Assembly (NCBI GenBank): GCA_016280525.1
Contig: JAEEGW010000048.1
Span: forward strand, 1 to 16,795
Length of the DNA stretch: 16,795 nucleotides
Reading direction: 5' to 3'
Origin: Clostridiales bacterium
GTDB taxonomy: Bacteria > Bacillota > Clostridia > Oscillospirales > CAG-272
Shown: one piece after another, positions 6,361-12,387 of the stretch
Numbering within the stretch: the stretch's first letter is position 1
Layout: each line of letters starts with the position of its first letter
The notes under the pieces: model-generated
What the model was told of the DNA's origin: nothing
Database searches by the model: none
What the model saw: only the letters and a program-made list of their open reading frames with translations
Made by a program: the position numbers and the translations under genes

Positions 6361-7518
6361 TTAATTCTCCGGCTTGAACAGCACGTGGTTTGACGGTTTG
6401 CCGTCGGATCCTACGACTGAATAGTCGTACAGATCTATTCCCTGCTGCGCTCCTATATCTTTTACGGTCATTATCTTTGTGATATAGTTGCCGTCTTCGT
6501 CCTTCAGCGGCACGCCGTTTTCATCCGTAACGTTTACTTCGTACTCCACGAATTCTCCGGCAGAATACTCGCCTCCGGTCATTACGACAGGCTGAAGGGC
6601 GTATATAGCCGTTTCAAGCGTCGTGCGGTGGATGACTATCGCCTGCTGACCGAAGATCTCAACGGTCGCTTCTCTGTCTATCATTATACACGACGGGCTG
6701 TCTTCGCATTCGAGCATGATACCTGTCGGGTAATTTTGATTTTCATTTATCTTTATGCTTCCGCTTCCGGTAAACGTTACGCTTCCGCCGTACATCGCGC
6801 CCCAGATACGTATATAATCAAGCGAGTTTTCGCCAATAAGCTCGATCTTGAATCCGTTGCCGAGCAGGTTTGCGTCTATCACGCCGCCGGTAAAGTTATT
6901 CAGCGTCAGCGTGTTTGTCGTTTTATCGTATGACGCGCCTGATACCGTACCGATAGCCGTACCGTTGTCCGTATATATAGTACCCGCGTGCAGATACTGC
7001 GAATCAACGTACAGATACTCCTCGGAACCCAGTCCGGACCACGCGTATGCGCCTGCAAAATCCGGATCGAGATTAGGCAGACTCGGGAAAGAATCCGTAT
7101 AACTCGTCGGTGTTGTGGGCGTAGTGGGCGTTGTCGGCGTAGTCGGCGTTGTCGGCGTCGTTGGCGTACCGGGTGTTGCGGAAGAAGGAGCCAGATTTCC
7201 GGTAACAAGGAAATCCGCCGCAAGCGGGTCAAGATTGCTTGCCGCAAATGTTATCGAAAGCGTCGCCAGCACAGCGGACGTCAAAACGAACATAGCCGTT
7301 TTAACGGTCCTGTGCCTTACGTTAAACCTGTTTTTATTTTCTTCGGCAGCAGATACGCCCCCGCCGTATTCCGGCGCGGTCTCTTTAAACTCCGGAGGCG
7401 GTACTTCTTCATTATCCGCTTCTGTATATTCAGGAGCGTAGGTATATTCGTCTCTTTGCAGATACGTTGATTCCATGCGCGGATCAAATCCGTATTCGTC
7501 ATTTCTGTTTCGGCGCAA
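6361..7518 (-). CDS. single-pass membrane-anchored surface protein with Thr/Pro linker and beta-rich ectodomain
   Basis: I do not recognise a named family. From the preferred start the protein has 385 residues. It has a polar N-terminal tail of about 70 residues rich in Tyr, Glu and Pro, one membrane helix (about 73-93), a tandem TPT linker (about 117-137), and an ectodomain of about 245 residues. That domain has repeated short strands such as NTLTLNNFTGG, FKIELIGENS and VTFTGSGSIKI, suggesting a beta-helix or carbohydrate-binding fold. The topology is probably N-in, C-out. A GTG at 7528-7530 would extend it by four codons. However, that GTG lies inside a near-perfect Shine-Dalgarno (AAAGGAGGTGA), so the TTG at 7516-7518, eight bases after it, is the likely start. 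It overlaps no gene and is followed by the SGNH gene after one base; MscS lies 33 bases upstream. No catalytic motif was seen. Confidence 0.75.
   Translation of the reverse strand: MRRNRNDEYGFDPRMESTYLQRDEYTYAPEYTEADNEEVPPPEFKETAPEYGGGVSAAEENKNRFNVRHRTVKTAMFVLTSAVLATLSITFAASNLDPLAADFLVTGNLAPSSATPGTPTTPTTPTTPTTPTTPTTPTSYTDSFPSLPNLDPDFAGAYAWSGLGSEEYLYVDSQYLHAGTIYTDNGTAIGTVSGASYDKTTNTLTLNNFTGGVIDANLLGNGFKIELIGENSLDYIRIWGAMYGGSVTFTGSGSIKINENQNYPTGIMLECEDSPSCIMIDREATVEIFGQQAIVIHRTTLETAIYALQPVVMTGGEYSAGEFVEYEVNVTDENGVPLKDEDGNYITKIMTVKDIGAQQGIDLYDYSVVGSDGKPSNHVLFKPEN
7109..7171 (-). repeat. 9-bp minisatellite encoding the TPT linker
   Basis: Seven tandem 9-base units (GGYGTNGTN type on the plus strand) starting at 7109, 7118, 7127, 7136, 7145, 7154 and 7163, each encoding Thr-Thr-Pro in the surface protein. 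The unit is a multiple of three, so copy-number slippage would change linker length without a frameshift. Confidence 0.85.
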
Positions 7519-7551
7519 CTTTTCCGTCACCTCCTTTAAAACAGATCCTTA

Positions 7552-8445
7552 TCACTGTTTCGTATCCTGATGTACGTCGACCTGCGGGAACGGGCATTCC
7601 ACGCCTAATGATCTGAAGCCGAGCAAAAGATCGCGGTTGAGAAGTCTTGCGCCGGAATAAATATCCTTTTCGTCCACATTTACAACGAATTTCAGAATTA
7701 CGGAGCTGTCCGCAAGCTCCTGAACGCCCAGATATTTAGGCGCGGACTTGAAAACGTCCGTTCTGTTTTCATAGATCCTGTCCATAAGCGCGGGGATCTC
7801 TTCCTCTAATTTTGCAAGATCCGTTGCATACGGAACGGCGATCTCGCTTATGCTTCTTGAAAGCTTATCCGAGCGGTTTAAGATGTTTTTCATAGCGGAA
7901 TTGTTTACTATTTTCACGTTGTCGCCCGGGTCGGTTATGCAGGTCGTACGGATGCCTATGCTCGTAACCGTACCGCGGAAGCCGTCTACTTCAACGATGT
8001 CGCCGACGTTGTACTGATTTTCAAATATCATAAACGCGCCGGTAACGACGTCCGCAATGAGGCTCTCCGCGGAAAATCCTACGATCAAAGCGAGGATTCC
8101 GACGCTTGCTACGATAGTAGAAACGTTGACGCCGAGAATAGCAAGACCCCAGCACAAAATCACGATAAACGCAACGTACTTAAGCAAGCTTGCGGTTATT
8201 GAAAGTACGGAACGGATCCTGTGATTTTTGGGCTTCGGCAGCGTTAAAAGTATAGATAACAGCGCTTCAATCGATATGATGGCAGCAGCCATTATTATGA
8301 CTTTTAATATTGACGCAAAATCAAGTTTGATATTGACGTTGCTGAAATCAAACGACTTCGTTATGAATCCAACCGCGACGGCAATACCGAGCACCAGAAT
8401 ACATACGCCAAGTTTGATTATTCTTCCTATTGTCTTCTTTTCCAT
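7552..8445 (-). CDS. MscS-family mechanosensitive channel
   Basis: A 297-residue small-conductance mechanosensitive channel that opens on membrane tension to release solutes during osmotic downshock. Membrane helices are at about 11-29, 43-69 and 84-104. The pore-lining TM3 (about 107-136) contains VASVGILALIVGFSAESLIADVV, the Gly/Ala-rich packing pattern of this family. The MscS beta domain follows with QYNVGDIVEVDGFRGTV and IGIRTT, then NNSAMKNILNRS, and a C-terminal alpha/beta domain to 297. The length matches E. coli MscS (286). The ATG has AAGGAG seven bases upstream. It lies 57 bases after the dockerin glycoside hydrolase and 33 bases before the surface protein, all on one strand. I see no promoter of its own in 8446-8502, only a small ACCGC/GCGGT hairpin (8476-8489) without a T-run on this strand, so cotranscription is likely. 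Confidence 0.95.
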   Translation of the reverse strand: MEKKTIGRIIKLGVCILVLGIAVAVGFITKSFDFSNVNIKLDFASILKVIIMAAAIISIEALLSILLTLPKPKNHRIRSVLSITASLLKYVAFIVILCWGLAILGVNVSTIVASVGILALIVGFSAESLIADVVTGAFMIFENQYNVGDIVEVDGFRGTVTSIGIRTTCITDPGDNVKIVNNSAMKNILNRSDKLSRSISEIAVPYATDLAKLEEEIPALMDRIYENRTDVFKSAPKYLGVQELADSSVILKFVVNVDEKDIYSGARLLNRDLLLGFRSLGVECPFPQVDVHQDTKQ

Positions 8446-8502
8446 AATACGTCTCCTTATTATGATTTATTTTTCACCGCATACGCGGTATTATTACGTT
8501 TT

Positions 8503-11500
8503 TTAATAAAGCGATCTGTAAAGCGTGTCAAGCACTTCCGTATCTGTAATTATATTGTCGGCGATTATAAGCAGCCCGTCCGGGGTTATCGTTACGGCTT
8601 TTCCGCTGTTCTGCGCAAGCTCGTTTGCTTTAACGTACGATATGCCGTAATGATTGTATACTGTCTTTCCTGCGCAGTCTATTCCGAGCTTTGAAAGCGT
8701 ATCGGCAGGCAGGTAATATTCATATCCCGATGCGAGAAGAACGGCTTTTGTGTTTGTTTCGTAAAGACGTACGGATTCTCCGTTTATAAACGCGTTATAT
8801 CCGTTTACTTTGAATACAGCCATATCAGCCGTCAGACAATCCGGAATAACGGTTTCCGTCGCCTCCGTAGTATAACGGTAGCAGAAACGTCCGTCAGGCG
8901 CGGCGTCGCCTTTATCGAGGAATTCCATTATATCTCCGCCGTTTACAGAATTGTCAGCCCACTTGAAATCAAGCGACGTGCCGTTGTAGTTTATAAGCGA
9001 TTTTCCAAGTTTAACGGTAAGGATCTTTCCGTCAAGCGAATATTCCGCATCACCGACTTTTGTGAAGTTCCAGCCGTTTACAAACTTCATCACGCTTGCT
9101 TTCGTTTCGGTTCTTTCTCTGTTTATAACGTAATCAAAACCGTACCAGCCGCTTTCGTTGTCAGAGTCGGATTTGATGAACAGATTCATCCAGTTTTCGC
9201 CCTCGGGCTGTGTTATATCATCCGCACATTCAACGTAGAAATACAGATACTCTTCGTCGTTTGACACCTTTGCGGTAAGTATGTCGTTTCTGCCGGTATA
9301 GTTTGTATAAGTCATTTTACCTACGTGCGACGGGTGATTTCTTTCCGCCGTGTCTCCGTAAACGTCACGGTATTCCGGTCCCACTGTATTCCACTGCGCC
9401 GCGGATGTGGTCATATTTATCGTTTTCTGTCCGAACGCAGACTCGACCTGACGCGTGCCTTTGTAATCTCTTACGTTCATTACGGTCTGATAATAATAGT
9501 TATCTTTAAAGCCGTCTTTCATAGGCTCAAGGTCGCGGCTGTATTCGGGGTTGAGATTGTCTACGTAATAATTATATTCTTTCTTTGTTGAATCGGATGA
9601 AACCGTGTATTCGTACGCGATCGTCTGTCCGGCGGCTCCGTCGTTTCCTTCCCAGCGGCCTGCCCACCATTCATTCCAGCCGGTTATCATAATGAGCTTC
9701 GGATTGCTGCTGAGCGCTCTGTTGAACTGCTCCTGATACGCAAGTCCCTGACCACTCGTCTCAGGGAACAGTGCGTATCCCATATCCCAGTTGCTGCTCG
9801 TTTTCGGCTCGCCGGTCCTGTAAGTATAGCTTCTGCCGGCGTTTGTTTTGTAGCTTCCGTTTACCCAGAAACCGCACATAACGACCATCTGCTCAAGTTT
9901 TCTGCGTCCGTTGACCGTAGTATATCCGCCTCTCTGCGGGTACATGGTTCCCCACGCCCAGCAGTTTATACCGAAGCTTTGCGAGGTATACCATCTGTCG
10001 TTTTCGTTTGCCCACGAGTATCTTACCGTGAAAAACTCTCTTTGCTCCGCGGTAAGCGTATTATTGCTTCCGGTAAACATGATAACGGGCTTGCCGTTCC
10101 ATCGAAACCACAGATCTTCGTACATATTAACGCTGTAAAGATTTGCCCAGAGGCTTGACAGTTCGTTATTGTCTCCTTCTTTTATCAAAAAGCATACGTC
10201 GGGCGTTTTCAGACCTTCTTCGCGCATCTTTGACCAGACTCTGAGCACCGCCTGGTAGTTTACGGGATATAACAATCCGTTCGTCGCGTCAAAGAATACG
10301 AAGTCCACACCGGCCTCTGACAGCATCGCGCCGTGTTTTCTTATGACCCATTCGTCGTTTGACGAATAATATCCGAAATACGGCTCAGCCCAGTAATGTG
10401 CAAAGCCCAAAGGACCGCTTTTCATCGTTTTCCATAAGCCGTCAATACCGCCGCTCAAATATGACGCGGTGTGATCGTATAAAGCTTTACTGTTGTTTGA
10501 CGACTCATGCCACAGGAAATAGAACATACCGACTTTCGCGCCGTTAGGTTTTGTGCTTGACGAAACTATTTCTCTGCCGTTATCGTCATACGCTACCCAG
10601 GTGTCTGCGAAAATATCTCTTGTATTGTTTTTAATACCGTCGTTATCGGATAAGCCGACTTCTCTTACCGCCGTTATCGCTATATCTTTAACTATAACGT
10701 TGTTATCCGGGTAATGCGCCCATAAATGCGCGTATCCGCCGCTTATTATATCCGACGCCATTTTTGCGGAAACTTTGCCCGTGCTTGCAGTGCTTGTCAG
10801 AGTGATTTGCTTGCCGTTTATCGTTACCGTCGCGATCTGCGTTTTATTTTTGCCCGCGTATATTTTTATAACGTTTTCGATCGGATCGTCAACGATTGTC
10901 AAAAGAACTCCGGATGAAAAATCGCAGGATACCGGCAAATAGCTTGTATCCGGCCAGTTTTTCGTGCGCAAGCCGATCTGAGTGTTTCTCATCGATATCC
11001 ATACGGCGTCGCTCGTTGCGTTTATCTGAGCGTCGGGAAGCCGCAGGCCGAGATAAAATGTGAACCACGAGGCAGACGTCTGTGCGGAATCGCATTTTAA
11101 ATAAAAAGTATACGTAGTTGGCTTGTCAGCCGGTAATGAAAACGTTGTGTAAACTCCACCGTGATTATCCGGCGGAAGAATAACGCTGTCACCGCTTTTA
11201 TACGCTGCGTTATACAGGCCGTATGCGCCGTTTGAGCCGTCATAATAGTTTACGACTTCTTCTTCCCTGCTCATGAAATTGTAGTCCGGCAGCACTATAT
11301 CCGTCTGCAGAGCCTCGATTTCGCTTCGCCCGTAATATATCCTTGTTCCACGAACGCCGCTTAAGTATCTGAAAAGATTTACAACGTCTTTGTTATCGGA
11401 GAAACCGCTGCCGTCCGTATCACAAGCCATTTCGTCAACGGACAGAGATTCGCCGTTCAGATATCTGAACAGCGCGGTCACGTCCTTGTTATTGACTTTC

Positions 11501-11616
11501 CCGTCAGTATTAACGTCTCCTGCTGTCAATTCTTTAGCTTCAGCTATCGATATTGCCGCCGCGACCATTATCACGCACAGTATAACGGATATGAGTTTTA
11601 TAAACGATTTTTTCAT
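8503..11616 (-). CDS. secreted dockerin-bearing multidomain glycoside hydrolase, GH71/GH99-like catalytic domain
   Basis: A 1,037-residue secreted enzyme. The signal peptide spans about 1-27 (KKSFIKLI, hydrophobic core, AEA end). An N-terminal type I dockerin (about 32-90) carries two calcium loops, DVNTDGKVNNKD and DTDGSGFSDNKD, each followed by an FRYL helix. A beta-sandwich of about 180 residues resembles LamG/concanavalin folds. The catalytic region (about 343-700) starts with VGMFYFLWH and has FAHYWAEPYFGYY, AGVDFVFFDATN and ITGWNEWWAG (about 644-653). The last motif is typical of GH71/GH99/WbsX-like barrels, although exact family membership is not certain. A CBM9-like sandwich (about 755-910) and a C-terminal domain like the copper amine oxidase N-terminal fold follow. 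The frame is open to an ATG at 11667, but the hydrophobic signal starts at the ATG at 11614-11616, which has an AAAGGA site 13 bases upstream; ATG 11640 is a weaker alternative. Substrate unknown. Confidence 0.85.
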   Translation of the reverse strand: MKKSFIKLISVILCVIMVAAAISIAEAKELTAGDVNTDGKVNNKDVTALFRYLNGESLSVDEMACDTDGSGFSDNKDVVNLFRYLSGVRGTRIYYGRSEIEALQTDIVLPDYNFMSREEEVVNYYDGSNGAYGLYNAAYKSGDSVILPPDNHGGVYTTFSLPADKPTTYTFYLKCDSAQTSASWFTFYLGLRLPDAQINATSDAVWISMRNTQIGLRTKNWPDTSYLPVSCDFSSGVLLTIVDDPIENVIKIYAGKNKTQIATVTINGKQITLTSTASTGKVSAKMASDIISGGYAHLWAHYPDNNVIVKDIAITAVREVGLSDNDGIKNNTRDIFADTWVAYDDNGREIVSSSTKPNGAKVGMFYFLWHESSNNSKALYDHTASYLSGGIDGLWKTMKSGPLGFAHYWAEPYFGYYSSNDEWVIRKHGAMLSEAGVDFVFFDATNGLLYPVNYQAVLRVWSKMREEGLKTPDVCFLIKEGDNNELSSLWANLYSVNMYEDLWFRWNGKPVIMFTGSNNTLTAEQREFFTVRYSWANENDRWYTSQSFGINCWAWGTMYPQRGGYTTVNGRRKLEQMVVMCGFWVNGSYKTNAGRSYTYRTGEPKTSSNWDMGYALFPETSGQGLAYQEQFNRALSSNPKLIMITGWNEWWAGRWEGNDGAAGQTIAYEYTVSSDSTKKEYNYYVDNLNPEYSRDLEPMKDGFKDNYYYQTVMNVRDYKGTRQVESAFGQKTINMTTSAAQWNTVGPEYRDVYGDTAERNHPSHVGKMTYTNYTGRNDILTAKVSNDEEYLYFYVECADDITQPEGENWMNLFIKSDSDNESGWYGFDYVINRERTETKASVMKFVNGWNFTKVGDAEYSLDGKILTVKLGKSLINYNGTSLDFKWADNSVNGGDIMEFLDKGDAAPDGRFCYRYTTEATETVIPDCLTADMAVFKVNGYNAFINGESVRLYETNTKAVLLASGYEYYLPADTLSKLGIDCAGKTVYNHYGISYVKANELAQNSGKAVTITPDGLLIIADNIITDTEVLDTLYRSLY

Positions 11617-11735
11617 AGATTTTCTTTTATCCTTTTGCATATTGAATAATACGCTATGCATACACAAAACTTATCTTTTGCGTGCCGATACTACGATAAT
11701 GAAAAACAATTATAAACACATTATATACTATAAAA

Positions 11736-11764
11736 AATATAACATAGAAATGTGAATTTTTCAA
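11736..11764 (-). promoter_or_regulatory. sigma-A-type promoter of the dockerin glycoside hydrolase cluster
   Basis: On the minus strand TTGAAA (complement of 11759-11764), a 17-base spacer and TATATT (complement of 11736-11741), five of six matches in each box. It gives a leader of about 110 bases before the preferred ATG. It is likely to drive the enzyme and possibly MscS, the surface protein and the SGNH gene. The rest of 11617-11806 is AT-rich with no other feature I can support. Confidence 0.65.
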
Positions 11765-11806
11765 TTCATACGATCCAAAAGTCGGAATAAAATAACACAA
11801 AAGGGC

Positions 11807-11834
11807 TTGACAAATAAAAAAATTGTGGTAAAAT
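11807..11834 (+). promoter_or_regulatory. promoter of tRNA-Val
   Basis: A consensus TTGACA (11807-11812), a 16-base spacer and TAAAAT (11829-11834), ending 10 bases before the tRNA 5' end. It is back-to-back with the glycoside hydrolase promoter. Confidence 0.75.
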
Positions 11835-11844
11835 ATAATGGCGC

Positions 11845-11918
11845 GGAGGCGTAGCTCAGTTGGTCAGAGCGTTCGGTTCACATCCGAGAGGTCAAGGGTT
11901 CGAGCCCCCTCGTCTCCA
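11845..11918 (+). tRNA. tRNA-Val (anticodon CAC), no encoded CCA
   Basis: The cloverleaf folds with acceptor GGAGGCG/CGTCTCC (one G-U), D-arm GCTC/GAGC, anticodon stem TTCGG/CCGAG and loop TTCACAT, giving anticodon CAC for GUG (Val). The discriminator is A at 11918, followed by TAAA, so CCA must be added post-transcriptionally, unlike tRNA-Glu here. The T-stem reads AAGGG against CCCCT, giving one A-C mismatch at the second pair. This is unusual for a working tRNA but not disqualifying. Confidence 0.9.
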
Positions 11919-11919
11919 T

Positions 11920-11955
11920 AAAACAAAAGGACACCAAAAGGTGTCCTTTTGTTTT
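11920..11955 (+). terminator. tRNA-Val terminator hairpin
   Basis: A perfect 16-bp stem (11920-11935 with 11940-11955), AAAA loop, T-rich 3' arm ending GTTTT. Its core is identical to that of the tRNA-Glu terminator. Confidence 0.85.
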
Positions 11956-11970
11956 GTGCAACACTTCATA

Positions 11971-12098
11971 GAGGGGGCTCGAACCAGCGTTAAGAAAACG
12001 ATCCGGTGGATCATTTTTAGCGGTGACCGAAGATTTTTGCAAAGCACCAAGAATGAAATCTGCACTTATGCTTTGCAAAAATCAAGAAGAGCCCCCTC
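11971..12098 (+). repeat. tRNA-linked structured repeat, Val unit 1
   Basis: The outer arms GAGGGGGCTC (11971-11980) and GAGCCCCCTC (12089-12098) form a perfect 10-bp stem. Positions 11971-11985 are the exact reverse complement of 15 bases of the tRNA-Val T-arm (11897-11911). The right arm is a direct copy and runs on as the tRNA 3' end to CTCCATAAA. Stem A is AAAACGATCC with GGATCATTTT (11995-12004/12008-12017), with compensated changes relative to the Glu units and one C-A mismatch. Stem B is GATTTTTGCAAAGCA (12032-12046) with 12069-12083 around a 22-base loop of the ccaa-type. The core text AGCGGTGACCGAA is shared with the Glu units. Confidence 0.9.
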
Positions 12099-12106
12099 GT
12101 CTCCAT

Positions 12107-12142
12107 AAAGCAAAAGGACACCAAAAGGTGTCCTTTTGCTTT
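12107..12142 (+). terminator. duplicated tRNA-Val terminator hairpin
   Basis: A perfect 16-bp stem (12107-12122 with 12127-12142) in the second tandem copy, following a 17-base fragment of the tRNA 3' end (12089-12105). The outer part reads AAAGC/GCTTT instead of AAAAC/GTTTT, so pairing is kept. Confidence 0.75.
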
Positions 12143-12157
12143 GTGCAAAACTTCATA

Positions 12158-12214
12158 GAGGGGGCTCGAAGCAGCGTTAAGAAAACGATCCGGTGGATCA
12201 TTTTTAGCGGTGAC
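12158..12214 (+). repeat. tRNA-linked structured repeat, Val unit 2, truncated
   Basis: Left arm GAGGGGGCTC (12158-12167) and stem A are present, then the unit stops after AGCGGTGAC. Stem B and the right arm are missing. AT-rich DNA follows. Confidence 0.85.
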
Positions 12215-12235
12215 AAAATATAATTTATATATATC

Positions 12236-12271
12236 AAGCCGCAGGAATGCTTTTGACATTTCCTGCGGCTT
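12236..12271 (+). terminator. hairpin, probable weak terminator
   Basis: A 12-bp perfect stem AAGCCGCAGGAA (12236-12247) with 12260-12271, loop of 12 bases, followed by ATAATTTTA on the plus strand. Confidence 0.55.
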
Positions 12272-12297
12272 ATAATTTTACAGAATTTTTGTTATTT

Positions 12298-12339
12298 CCT
12301 TCCGGGACGGCTTTTGTACCGTTCCCGGAAGGGCTTTTT
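12298..12339 (+). terminator. strong intrinsic terminator, plus-strand oriented
   Basis: CCTTCCGGGACGG (12298-12310) pairs with 12319-12332 with one bulged T, followed by GCTTTTTATTATT on the plus strand. On the minus strand the hairpin is followed by an A-rich run, so it points away from serving the large surface protein gene. The remaining gap 12340-12387 shows only a weak TTCAGA/TCTGAA pair. Confidence 0.7.
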
Positions 12340-12387
12340 ATTATTTCAGAATAATTATTTTTGTTACTCTGAAGATATTTTTGCAGT

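Larger units (their letters stand above)
11902..12214 (+). repeat. 187-bp-period tandem duplication of tRNA-Val 3' end, terminator and repeat core
   Basis: Two 126-base copies, 11902-12027 and 12089-12214, start at GAGCCCCCTC of the tRNA T-arm. They run through the tRNA 3' end, the terminator hairpin and the first half of the structured repeat to GGTGAC. Only four differences are visible; two of them are the two sides of one base pair in the terminator stem (A-T in copy one, G-C in copy two). The 61 bases between the copies hold stem B of the repeat. Confidence 0.9.

Noticed and set aside
6988..7470. Arg-rich plus-strand frame of 160 codons
   Set aside because: Mirror of the Thr/Pro repeat and acidic tail of the surface protein on the other strand; composition is an artefact of the repeat.
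8476..8502. Terminator between the glycoside hydrolase and MscS genes
   Set aside because: The ACCGC/GCGGT hairpin is only 5 bp and on the minus strand is followed by GAAAAATAA, not a T-run.
11617..11735. Riboswitch or T-box leader before the glycoside hydrolase
   Set aside because: The leader of about 110 bases is AT-rich with no paired helices, specifier or anti-terminator that I can see.
11860..12259. Short frames of 66-82 codons across tRNA-Val and its repeats
   Set aside because: Same reason: they run through tRNA, terminator hairpins and repeat stems, and the two similar peptides come from the 187-bp duplication.
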